Assembly: GCF_016728505.1 (NCBI RefSeq)
Contig: NZ_CP068159.1
Coordinates: 62,001 to 126,000 of the forward strand
Length of the DNA stretch: 64,000 nucleotides
Reading direction: 5' to 3'
DNA from: Corynebacterium riegelii
GTDB lineage: Bacteria; Actinomycetota; Actinomycetes; Mycobacteriales; Mycobacteriaceae
Shown here piece after piece: positions 20,032 through 27,461 of this stretch. Both the position numbers and the translations under genes were made by a program. Each line of letters opens with the position of its first letter. The stretch's first letter is position 1. Under the pieces are notes generated by a model. The model had not been told where the DNA came from. It ran no database searches and worked only from the letters and a program-made list of their open reading frames with translations.

Positions 20032-20363
20032 TACGCCCCCTTCCCACCCCTTTGGCACCTTTGCCCACTTGTGCCCTCTTTCGTCCCGCTCGACACACTA
20101 GCCCCATTGCAAACATTTCGATTTGTTACGGATGTGACTGCAAAACCCCAGGGCCCTGAAAGATTTCGCATTTGTTTTCAGCCCGGCGGGTGCAGCTAGA
20201 GCCCCAACCGCCCTCTAGGCGCGAGTTTTTGTAAGCGAGGCCGCCTTGTTACGGATGTGACAAACCCGACCTGGGGTTTTGTAAATGACCCCGGGGTCGT
20301 TTACAAACTGCGCCACGCTCAACACCGGCGGACCGCCACCACCTCACCACAGACAACAAAAAA
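20032..20363. other. Gene-free region with 30-bp palindrome and 16-bp direct repeat
   Basis: No plausible gene is seen between clpP1 and tig. It contains TTGTTACGGATGTGAC twice (20123-20138 and 20246-20261) and a palindrome at 20278-20307 (TTTGTAAATGACCCC and its near-perfect complement, 14 of 15 pairs, no spacer). The function of these signals is unknown; operator, protein-binding site or RNA hairpin are all possible. Confidence 0.7.
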
Positions 20364-20396
20364 CGCCCCACACACCCTCATCGGGTGCACGGGGCG
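20364..20396 (-). terminator. Intrinsic terminator of tig
   Basis: On the minus strand, stem CGCCCC..ACCC / GGGT..GGGGCG is followed by TTTTTTG, 17 bases past the tig stop. Confidence 0.85.
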
Positions 20397-20412
20397 CTCG
20401 CGCTCAAAAGTT

Positions 20413-21768
20413 TTACTCGTCGGCGGAAGCCTCGTCAGCCTCGTCCTCGATCTCGCCGAAGTACTCGTTCGGATCGATGGAGTTGCCGTCCTCATCCTTC
20501 ACAGACGTGCGGGAGATGGCAGCTGCCAGAGCCTTGCCGCGGCGAACGTCGGCGAACAGGTTGCCGATCTGGTTGTTCTGCTGCAGCGTTGCGATGAACT
20601 GGTTCGGGTCCATGCCGTAAGACTGCGCGGTGAACAGGATGTGATCGGTGATCTCTTCCTGGGTTACCTCCGGAGCCTCAGCCTCTGCGACAGCATCGAG
20701 GAACAGCTGGGTGCGCACAGACTCTTCAGCCTGCTCGCGGGAGTCCTTGTCAAACTCTTCGCGGGTGGTGCCCTGTGCCTCAAGCAGCTGAGCGAGAGCG
20801 TTCTCGTCGTGTGCCAGCTGACCCAGGAGCTGGTGAAGCTGGTTGTGCACCTGCTCATCAACGACAGACTCCGGCAGCGGGAACTCAACCTGAGCCAGTG
20901 CAGCCTTGAGCACCTCGTCGCGGATGTCGGCAGCCTGCTGAGCCTTCAGGCCCTCCTCAAGCTGGGACTTCGTGGACTCACGCAGCTCTTCAACGGTGTC
21001 GAACTCGGAAGCGAGCTGTGCGAACTCGTCATCCAGGTCCGGCAGCTTGCGCTCCTTGGTCTGCTGCACGGTCACCTTCACGGTGGCCTCTTCACCCTTG
21101 TGCTCGCCGTACTCGATCTTGGTGGTGAACTCGTTGTCCTCACCGGTCTTCATGCCGCGCAGTGCGGTGTCAAGACCCTTGATCAGGTCATCGGAGCCAA
21201 CCTGGTAGGTCAGGCCTTCTGCGGAAGCCTCGTCGAGCTTCTCACCGTCAACGGTTGCCTCAACGTCGATCACAGCGAAGTCATCGGTCTTCAGCTTGCG
21301 CTTGGTGTCCTTCAGCTCGCCGAAGCGGCCACGAAGATCGTCGAGCTCCTTGTCCACAGCCTCGTCGTCAACCTTGCGGGCTGGGACGGTCACGTCAATC
21401 TTGGAGAAGTCCGGAACCTCAATCTCCGGGCGTACGTCGAACTCAGCGGTGAACTCAACAACGTCGTTGTCTTCGATCTTGGTGATCTCGATGTCCGGCT
21501 GACCCAGCGGGTTCAGCTCGTTCTCGGACAGCGCACGGTCGTAGCGGGACGGCAGCATGTCGTTGACTACCTGCTCCAGGATTGGGCCGCGGCCAAATCG
21601 AGCGTCGATAAGCTGGCGAGGAGCCTTGCCACGACGGAAGCCCGGGATGTTGACCTGCTGTGCAATTGCCTTGTACGCCTGGTCAATCTCGCGACCCAGT
21701 TCGTCGAAGGGGACGGAGACGTCCAGCTTGACTCGGGTGTCGCTGAGCTTCTCGACGTTTGTCTTCAC
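20413..21768 (-). CDS. tig: Trigger factor
   Basis: 451 residues, ribosome-associated chaperone and peptidyl-prolyl isomerase. The ribosome-binding signature [17 protein letters not shown] is at about residues 43-60, followed by the FKBP-like domain (ending near 240) and the long helical C-terminal domain, with an acidic tail. Start GTG 21768 has GGAG upstream. It lies 45 bases after tRNA-Pro on the same strand, with no terminator visible between. Confidence 0.97.
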   Translation of the reverse strand: MKTNVEKLSDTRVKLDVSVPFDELGREIDQAYKAIAQQVNIPGFRRGKAPRQLIDARFGRGPILEQVVNDMLPSRYDRALSENELNPLGQPDIEITKIEDNDVVEFTAEFDVRPEIEVPDFSKIDVTVPARKVDDEAVDKELDDLRGRFGELKDTKRKLKTDDFAVIDVEATVDGEKLDEASAEGLTYQVGSDDLIKGLDTALRGMKTGEDNEFTTKIEYGEHKGEEATVKVTVQQTKERKLPDLDDEFAQLASEFDTVEELRESTKSQLEEGLKAQQAADIRDEVLKAALAQVEFPLPESVVDEQVHNQLHQLLGQLAHDENALAQLLEAQGTTREEFDKDSREQAEESVRTQLFLDAVAEAEAPEVTQEEITDHILFTAQSYGMDPNQFIATLQQNNQIGNLFADVRRGKALAAAISRTSVKDEDGNSIDPNEYFGEIEDEADEASADE

Positions 21769-21813
21769 GAATAACTCCTGTACTAAATCGATTGAACGGT
21801 TATAAAAACCTTG

Positions 21814-21887
21814 TCGGGGCGACAGGATTTGAACCTGCGACCCCCTGCTCCCAAAGCAGGTGCGCTACCAAACTGCGCCACGCCCCG
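21814..21887 (-). tRNA. tRNA-Pro (UGG)
   Basis: Cloverleaf reads CGGGGCG acceptor stem, D-arm GCGC/GCGC, anticodon loop TTTGGGA (anticodon TGG), T-arm GCAGG TTCAAAT CCTGT, acceptor CGCCCCG and discriminator A. CCA is not encoded. 74 nt. Confidence 0.96.
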
Positions 21888-21962
21888 TGAGTCGTGAAAA
21901 ACTCACGTCGGGTCATTTTAATACCCGTGCTTATAAGAGATAGCAACGGGTGGCGAAAAAAC

Positions 21963-21990
21963 AAAAAAGCCCCGGTCAGAGGGGCTTTTT
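21963..21990 (-). terminator. Terminator after tRNA-Gly
   Basis: AAAAAAGCCCC ... GGGGCTTTTT is a symmetric hairpin flanked by A and T runs, so it can act on either strand. On the minus strand it starts directly after the tRNA-Gly CCA end. Confidence 0.88.
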
Positions 21991-21992
21991 CT

Positions 21993-22067
21993 TGGAGGGA
22001 ATGACGGGAATCGAACCCGCGTCTTCAGCTTGGAAGGCTGAGGTATTAGCCACTATACGACATTCCC
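21993..22067 (-). tRNA. tRNA-Gly (UCC)
   Basis: Acceptor stem GGGAATG / CATTCCC, anticodon loop CTTCCAA (anticodon TCC), T-loop GTTCGATTC, discriminator T and encoded CCA at 21993-21995. 75 nt including CCA. Confidence 0.96.
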
Positions 22068-22157
22068 ATGCGCCTAAACGCTGCTCAGATGAGCTGCTCG
22101 GAACTTTAGCGCAGGTTCACCCGTTGAACCAAACAACAACGAATTTTAGGAGGATTC

Positions 22158-22922
22158 TTGCTCACCCTTTTGCTCATCGTCCTCATTGTTGGCGCAGTTG
22201 TGGTGTTGCTTCCTTCCGGAGGCGGCAGGCAGGTACAGCAGCGGCAGCAGGAGCAGATTTCGCTTGACGACGCATTGGCGGACGCCAAACGCTGGACCGA
22301 CCGCCTAGGCTCCCAGGTGCTCACAATTTCCGGTAATGACGCCGCGTCAACCCAGGCCATGGCTGACGCTTCCGAGCGCTTCAACGCAGCTTCTGCCGGC
22401 CTTGCGGACGCACGCACCCCCAAGCAGGCGATGCTCGCCCGCGAATCTGCGCTTGAGGGCTTGCATTACGTCAACGCCGCCCGCGAAATCATGGGGCTTC
22501 CTGCAGGTCCACAGCTGCCTGAGCTTGAGGGGCAGCGCCAGGCGGGCCGCGTGACTGAGCAGCGCTCCATCCGCCAGGAAGACGGCACCGTCGTTACCGC
22601 TTCCCCCGTGGCTACTTCGGCTACCCCGCACTACTACCCTGGCGGCGCCGTCGCTGGTCGTCCTGTTCCGGCCGGTTGGTACTCCACTGCGTGGTGGGCT
22701 CCGGCGATGATGACAGGTATGTGGGCTGCGTCTTCAATGATGTTCTACTCCGCAATGTTCGCAGGCATGGCTGGAACCCCGTCGCCGGAGGCCTTTGAGG
22801 CTGGCGATTTCGGCGGCGACATGGGTGGCATGGAAGGCATGGGCGATTTCGGTGGTGCTGAAGGCATGGGCGATTTCGGCGGCTTTGATGGCGGCGGTTT
22901 CGACTTCGGCTTTGACTTCTAA
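22158..22922 (+). CDS. Membrane-anchored protein with Gly/Met/Phe-rich tail
   Basis: 254 residues. One N-terminal transmembrane helix (1-18), a helical region (about 30-125), then a Trp/Met-rich hydrophobic stretch (WYSTAWWAPAMMTGMW, about 175-205) and a low-complexity tail of Gly/Asp/Phe/Met repeats (GMGDFGG) to the end. The TTG start is supported by TAGGAGG 5 nt upstream. I do not recognise the family with certainty. The gene is 38 bases upstream of a DUF1707 gene with its own leaderless promoter. Confidence 0.7.
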   Translation: MLTLLLIVLIVGAVVVLLPSGGGRQVQQRQQEQISLDDALADAKRWTDRLGSQVLTISGNDAASTQAMADASERFNAASAGLADARTPKQAMLARESALEGLHYVNAAREIMGLPAGPQLPELEGQRQAGRVTEQRSIRQEDGTVVTASPVATSATPHYYPGGAVAGRPVPAGWYSTAWWAPAMMTGMWAASSMMFYSAMFAGMAGTPSPEAFEAGDFGGDMGGMEGMGDFGGAEGMGDFGGFDGGGFDFGFDF

Positions 22923-22960
22923 CCCCACTATTTTCACCTTTTTCACTTAGGCTAGAGCAC

Positions 22961-23623
22961 GTGAGCACAGCAAACGAACCTCGTAAACGCCTTTCCAGTG
23001 CCGCTCGCCAGGCAACGACCGAAGCCTTGGCGGCGGCGTATGCCGACGGCCAGCTCACTACCGAGGAGTTCGACCTGCGTACTAAGCAAGCGTGGGGCGC
23101 AACCTATGCCGACGAGGTTGACCACCTCACCGCTGATTTGGATGTGCCGGACGCTAGCGGTTTGCTTCCAGCGAATATGCCTTACGCACCGTTGGCTCCG
23201 AAGGCAAACACCAGCCGCGCGCTGTCCATGGTCACGGGTGAGCCTGGGGGCAGCGCCATCTCCGTTTCCGTAATGAGTGGTGTTGGACGCTCCGGCGACT
23301 GGCTTGTTGCGCCAAGCCACTTCTCTCTTGCGTTGATGGGTGGCACGGATCTGAACCTGCTCAAAGCTCGCTTCACCGAGGCGCACACCAGGATTAACAC
23401 GCTTGCCCTGATGGGCGGAGTGCGCATCATCGTGCCCGAAGATATCCGCGTGCTCAGCGAAGGCTACGCCCTCATGGGCGGCTTCGAGATTCACGACGAC
23501 AAAAGCGTCACCATCTCCCAACAAGAACTCCCCGCGAACGCCCCCACGCTCACCATCGGTGGACTTGCTCTGATGGGCGGTGTGGAGATTGTCCGTATGG
23601 CACGCAACGCCGACCCCAAATAA
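22961..23623 (+). CDS. DUF1707 protein with LiaF-like C-terminal domain
   Basis: 220 residues without a clear transmembrane segment. Residues about 8-60 are a DUF1707 domain (AYADGQLTTEEFDLRTKQAW), common near the N-terminus of actinobacterial envelope-stress proteins. The C-terminal half has repeated ALMGG motifs (ALMGGTDL, ALMGGVRI, YALMGGFEI, ALMGGVEI) forming the beta-helix seen in LiaF/DUF2154 proteins. The GTG start is 7 nt after a TAGGCT -10 box, so it is probably leaderless. Possible role in envelope stress signalling, by family only. Confidence 0.75.
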   Translation: MSTANEPRKRLSSAARQATTEALAAAYADGQLTTEEFDLRTKQAWGATYADEVDHLTADLDVPDASGLLPANMPYAPLAPKANTSRALSMVTGEPGGSAISVSVMSGVGRSGDWLVAPSHFSLALMGGTDLNLLKARFTEAHTRINTLALMGGVRIIVPEDIRVLSEGYALMGGFEIHDDKSVTISQQELPANAPTLTIGGLALMGGVEIVRMARNADPK

Positions 23624-23637
23624 TCTCTGTTACCCCC

Positions 23638-25341
23638 TCATTCACGCACGTTGCTGCCAATGACACTCGGCAGCACCAACGGCGCCTCCCCTAGCAGTGC
23701 CCGGAGGTTGCCGTCACGCTCAACCGCGCTGGTCACTGCTTGTATCTTCGCGGCCTTACGCTGCTTGCCTTGCTGGCCTTGACCTGCGCCAGCCACGCCC
23801 ATGGGGCCACCCGCAAACGCTGTTGCGCGCCCTTGCGCTGCCGGCGCTCCTGGTGCTGCGGTAGTGCTCGTCGATAATGGCGATGCTCCTGCACCAGCAC
23901 CTATCCCAGGACCAGCAAGCGGTGCGCCGCCAGCAAAGCCACCGACGCCACCGGCTAGCCCGCCAGCTATTCCACCGGCGCCGCCTGCCCGGCCAGCGCT
24001 CAACGCTCCACGGTTGCTTTGTTGCCCGCGGCTGCTGCCACCAGCACCTAACGGTCCCATGCCTCCCGCGACGCCACCCGCCGGAGCACCTCCGCCAGCT
24101 ACGGAGGCCGAAGCAGCAGCACTACCGACGCTGCCGGGCGACATGGTGCTCAGGCCAGCACCTGAACCAACACCACCCGATGCAAGGTTGCCCGGCGCGC
24201 CACCAGCCATCCCTGCTCCCGGGGTTAACGACGGGGGTATCGACGGCGCCGCCAACGACGCCGCCTGCGTCTGCGTCGCACCCGCTTTAATCGCCTCAAC
24301 AACATCTGGGTTGACCTTGCCGTATGCGTTGATGACGTCGTTAGGCGTGGTCGCCCTGGCGAGGTCCGCATGGCCGAGCGCCCTGAATGATTCTTGGATG
24401 ATCTTAGGCAGCGGGGAGCGCTCGAATGATGGGGCGTCCGGCGCGTTGACCTCCCGGATGTCGAAGGGGTTGCCCGAAAGCTGATCTAAGTCTGGCAACA
24501 GCTGGGCGAACGACGGCACCGTTGCCGCTAGCTGCGAGGTTGCCCTAGGTGCGAAGACGGCGAGGTATTGCGCCTCATACGCCGGGCGCATCGCGGGAGG
24601 AAGCGCCATGGCTGCCGTGGCGGCCACCGCCGCCATGACGGTCTCTGCCGATGCCAGACTCCCCAACGCCGTGGTGTGCGCGGACATCGCGTCTGCACGG
24701 CGAGCGTAGACGTTGCCGGCGCGTTGGATTTTGTTCACGTGCGCGTCGCCACGCTGGACCCATGCTGTCTCCATCGAGGTGGAAAACGAATTCTTCACCT
24801 CGAACAGTGCCATCACGGACTCATCCAACGCGCGGGCTGCCATTGTCCAGTTCGCTGCCTCAGCCTCCGCGGCTGCCACGTTCGACGCCGCGAGGAGCCG
24901 CTCCAACACCCGCAGGCTCATGGGCGGCACGACCACAGGCGCCGTAGGTGCGAAGCTTGGCGCCTTCGCGTTCGCCAGGCCCAGCGAGGCCTCCATCTGC
25001 CCCAACCCCGCGACCAGCGAATCAAGATTTCCAAAGTTGATCGCGGAAAAGGCTCCCGAAAACGAGTCATCGGCACGCTGCATGTTTTTCAGATTCACCT
25101 CGGAAACACGCGCGGCATCTTTCAGGTGTGAAGCTAACGCTCGAAAAGACTCCGGCGCTTTGACCGCCGAAACAGCTCCCAACGATTGACCGGCCTCACG
25201 AAACCCCGACAACTGCGAAAATGTTGCGAGTATGTTTCGTAGACCTCCCCTACCGGTAAAAAGAACTGATGTTGCCTCATCCCGCAGGAGAGAAATCCCC
25301 CGCTTTAGCCCCTCTGTATCTAAACGAACTACTTGGCTCAT
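23638..25341 (-). CDS. Large Gly/Ala-rich protein, possible type VII secretion-like substrate
   Basis: 567 residues with no signal peptide. Residues 1-130 and about 145-260 are helical and resemble WXG100/PPE-type pairing domains (MQRADDSF..., METAWVQRGDAHVNKIQ). Residues about 360-510 are Gly/Ala/Pro low complexity. The last 40 residues are conserved-looking (KIQAVTSAVERDGNLRALLG). I cannot name a family. The DUF3558-like lipoprotein gene lies 96 bases upstream on the same strand, a pairing seen near ESX-type systems. Secretion is an inference; no ESX machinery is in the window. Confidence 0.55.
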   Translation of the reverse strand: MSQVVRLDTEGLKRGISLLRDEATSVLFTGRGGLRNILATFSQLSGFREAGQSLGAVSAVKAPESFRALASHLKDAARVSEVNLKNMQRADDSFSGAFSAINFGNLDSLVAGLGQMEASLGLANAKAPSFAPTAPVVVPPMSLRVLERLLAASNVAAAEAEAANWTMAARALDESVMALFEVKNSFSTSMETAWVQRGDAHVNKIQRAGNVYARRADAMSAHTTALGSLASAETVMAAVAATAAMALPPAMRPAYEAQYLAVFAPRATSQLAATVPSFAQLLPDLDQLSGNPFDIREVNAPDAPSFERSPLPKIIQESFRALGHADLARATTPNDVINAYGKVNPDVVEAIKAGATQTQAASLAAPSIPPSLTPGAGMAGGAPGNLASGGVGSGAGLSTMSPGSVGSAAASASVAGGGAPAGGVAGGMGPLGAGGSSRGQQSNRGALSAGRAGGAGGIAGGLAGGVGGFAGGAPLAGPGIGAGAGASPLSTSTTAAPGAPAAQGRATAFAGGPMGVAGAGQGQQGKQRKAAKIQAVTSAVERDGNLRALLGEAPLVLPSVIGSNVRE

Positions 25342-25437
25342 TCAAAGTCCCCCGAAGTATTTAATGTTTTGGTTACGTTTCGTAAGACACCATCTTAGAG
25401 TCAGAAAAGCCATTTGCCAGCAGAAACCGTGTACACT

Positions 25438-26061
25438 TTAGTGGACATTCGGGCTACCAAACGTCCGGAATAACTGTTCCATCGCCTCGATCGCGAGTGG
25501 GCACATCTCTTCGGTTGTTACATCTATAGCGTCACCACCAGCTGAAGCGCCGAATCCTCCACGAGCTGTATCAATCTGGGTGTAACAGAAACCTGGGTAG
25601 CCATCCTCAGCCGCGAATGCGAATAGTTCGGGGATGAGTTCCGAACGGTACTCGGGATACAAAAGCCCCTGGGCCTCGATCATCTCCCGGTTTGTGTTGC
25701 CATTATCAAAGGAAACAGATACCGCATGCTTCTTCTGCTCTTCGGTGCTCGACACAAGACACGAGTTCAGTCCGACCATCGTCCGCCCCTCGTCTTTCAC
25801 GATGATCTCCGGAAAGCCAGCCGCTGCGTATTCTTCGGGGGTGATTTCGGTGCAGGGGTTAAAAAGGGAGTCGCCAAGCGAATAGGGATCGAAGTCACCA
25901 AACTCCAGCACACCCGATTCGAAGTAGAACGCACGCGGACTCTCCTCCGCGGCGGATTGCGAGGCAGCAACGCTGCCGATCTTCTCTGACGGAACGCATC
26001 CGCCCACCAACAACACAGCCCCCGCCAACGCCATGCTGACCACGGTCATCTTTATCTGCAT
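25438..26061 (-). CDS. DUF3558-like lipoprotein
   Basis: 207 residues from ATG 26061 (GGGGGA upstream); a longer frame starts at 26097. Signal peptide with lipobox LVGGC. The mature part has paired cysteines (NPCTEITPEEYAAAGF, NSCLVSST, GFCYTQID, EMCPLAIEAMEQL) in the DUF3558 pattern (N-P-C ... C ... C ... C). Extracytoplasmic and lipid-anchored. Upstream of the Gly/Ala-rich protein gene and probably co-transcribed with it. Specific function unknown. Confidence 0.75.
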   Translation of the reverse strand: MQIKMTVVSMALAGAVLLVGGCVPSEKIGSVAASQSAAEESPRAFYFESGVLEFGDFDPYSLGDSLFNPCTEITPEEYAAAGFPEIIVKDEGRTMVGLNSCLVSSTEEQKKHAVSVSFDNGNTNREMIEAQGLLYPEYRSELIPELFAFAAEDGYPGFCYTQIDTARGGFGASAGGDAIDVTTEEMCPLAIEAMEQLFRTFGSPNVH

Positions 26062-26129
26062 CGTGAATCCCCCCTCGATCGTTCGTTGATAACGCACGGA
26101 GCACCCCGCCTAAGGGATGCCCCAGCAAA

Positions 26130-26199
26130 GTTTGCAGCTACTTACTTGCAGCTACTAGCGATAAAAACGGCAGGTAGCCGGGTGTAGGTAGCTGCAAAC
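26130..26199. repeat. 70-bp interspersed palindromic element, copy 1
   Basis: Ends GTTTGCAGCTAC and GTAGGTAGCTGCAAAC are inverted; the inner part also pairs. Same length as copies at 40811-40880 and 49187-49256. This is the most divergent copy (GCGATAAAAACGG centre). Located between the lipoprotein gene and rpiB. Confidence 0.9.
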
Positions 26200-26240
26200 G
26201 TGATTTCGGGCGCCCGAGCGGCGCTCGAATCCCGCAGCGC

Positions 26241-26714
26241 TTAGGCGCCCGGGACCTCCGGCGCCACACCGGTCTTCTCGTACTCGGCAAGGATGTCGAT
26301 ACGGCGCTGGTGGCGCTCCTCTTCGCTCCACGGCTGGGACACGAAGGCGTCCACAATAGCCAGCGCCTCTTCCTCGGTGTGCATGCGCCCGCCGATACCG
26401 ATGAGCTGGGCGTTGTTGTGCTCGCGGGCCAGCTTTGCGGTCTCCACGCTCCATGCCAGAGCGCAGCGTGCGCCCTTGACCTTGTTCGCGGCGATCTGCT
26501 CGCCGTTGCCGGAACCACCAAGCACGATGCCCAGGGAACCCGGGTCAGCCACCACGGCTTCAGCCGCGGCGATGCAGAACGCCGGGTAGTCATCAGCGGC
26601 GTCGTATTCGTGGGCGCCGCAGTCGGTTACCTCGTGGCCCTGGGCCTCAAGGTGGGCTTTGATCTGGTTCTTTCGCTCGAATCCGGCGTGGTCTGCTCCA
26701 AGGTAAATACGCAT
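26241..26714 (-). CDS. rpiB: Ribose-5-phosphate isomerase B
   Basis: 157 residues from ATG 26714 (MRIYLGADHAGFERKNQ); the frame extends upstream to 26774 without support. The RpiB/LacAB signature LGADHAG and the phosphate-loop GGSGNGEQIAANKVKGARCAL with flanking active-site residues are visible. Interconverts ribulose-5-phosphate and ribose-5-phosphate. It follows the DsbA-like gene by 86 bases. Confidence 0.95.
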   Translation of the reverse strand: MRIYLGADHAGFERKNQIKAHLEAQGHEVTDCGAHEYDAADDYPAFCIAAAEAVVADPGSLGIVLGGSGNGEQIAANKVKGARCALAWSVETAKLAREHNNAQLIGIGGRMHTEEEALAIVDAFVSQPWSEEERHQRRIDILAEYEKTGVAPEVPGA

Positions 26715-26800
26715 GCCCACAAGCGTACCCCGGACACCCGCCGGACAAGCGCCGATCCAGCGCAAACCAAGCACAAACCTAGCGCTAGCCAGGCCAAAAA

Positions 26801-27424
26801 CTAGCGCACCTGCGGGTTCTCGGTGCGGGAGCGCTTCATTTCAAAGAAGTACGGGAACTTCGCCAGGCCGACGGCGTGGTCGAACATTTCGCCTGCGTCT
26901 TCGCCGGTGGGTACGCGGGTGATGACGGGGCCGAAGAAGGCGGTGTCGCCAAGCTGGAGCACCGGAGTGCCCACGTCGTCCCCAACGGCATCCATCGCTT
27001 GCTGGTGGTAGCCGCGCAGCAGGGCATCGTCGCCGTCAACGTTGGCTGCCTCCGCAAAGTCTTCCGGCAGGCCAACCTCCGCAAGGGCTGCGCGGATGAT
27101 CTCGTCATAGGCGCCGAAGCCCTGCTTGTGGTCTTGGCCTTCCACGTGAATCTTGGTACCCATCGCCGTGTACAGCGCGTCAACCATCTCGGGTTTTTCG
27201 TTCTTCACCTTGGCAAAGACACGCGCGGGACCCCAGTTCGCTTTCATCGCTTCTTTGTAGGCTTCGGGGAGGTGGTCGCGACCGTCGTTAAGAACTGCGA
27301 GCGACATGGGCACCCACTCCACCTCAACATCGCGGACCTTTTCCACTTCCTTCATCCAGCGGGAGGTCAGCCAGGCAAAAGGGCAAGAAACATCGAAATA
27401 AAAGGTAACTTTTGTAAGGCTCAT
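26801..27424 (-). CDS. DsbA/FrnE-like thioredoxin-fold protein (CPFA type)
   Basis: 207 residues. Thioredoxin fold with a helical insertion, closest to the mycothiol-dependent Rv2466c family. The active site reads FDVSCPFAWLTSRW, so only the first cysteine of the usual CxxC is present, which favours monothiol chemistry with mycothiol. GTPVLQLGDTAFFGPVITR carries the cis-proline loop. Start ATG 27424 is divergent from pepN with only 37 bases between starts. Confidence 0.85.
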   Translation of the reverse strand: MSLTKVTFYFDVSCPFAWLTSRWMKEVEKVRDVEVEWVPMSLAVLNDGRDHLPEAYKEAMKANWGPARVFAKVKNEKPEMVDALYTAMGTKIHVEGQDHKQGFGAYDEIIRAALAEVGLPEDFAEAANVDGDDALLRGYHQQAMDAVGDDVGTPVLQLGDTAFFGPVITRVPTGEDAGEMFDHAVGLAKFPYFFEMKRSRTENPQVR

Positions 27425-27448
27425 GCGGCCCACTGTAGCGATGTTCAG

Positions 27449-27454
27449 TAGCGT
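27449..27454 (+). promoter_or_regulatory. pepN -10 box, leaderless start
   Basis: TAGCGT ends 7 nt before the pepN ATG at 27462, the spacing expected when transcription begins at the start codon. No ribosome binding site precedes the ATG. Confidence 0.55.
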
Positions 27455-27461
27455 GGCGCCT

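Noticed and set aside
20257..21774. 505-codon open frame opposite tig
   Set aside because: Shadow of the trigger factor gene; its upstream part only crosses the palindrome and terminator.
23801..24484. Pro/Ala-rich frame opposite the Gly/Ala-rich gene
   Set aside because: Gly/Ala codons on one strand give Pro/Ala on the other; the minus-strand frame is longer and ends in conserved-looking sequence.
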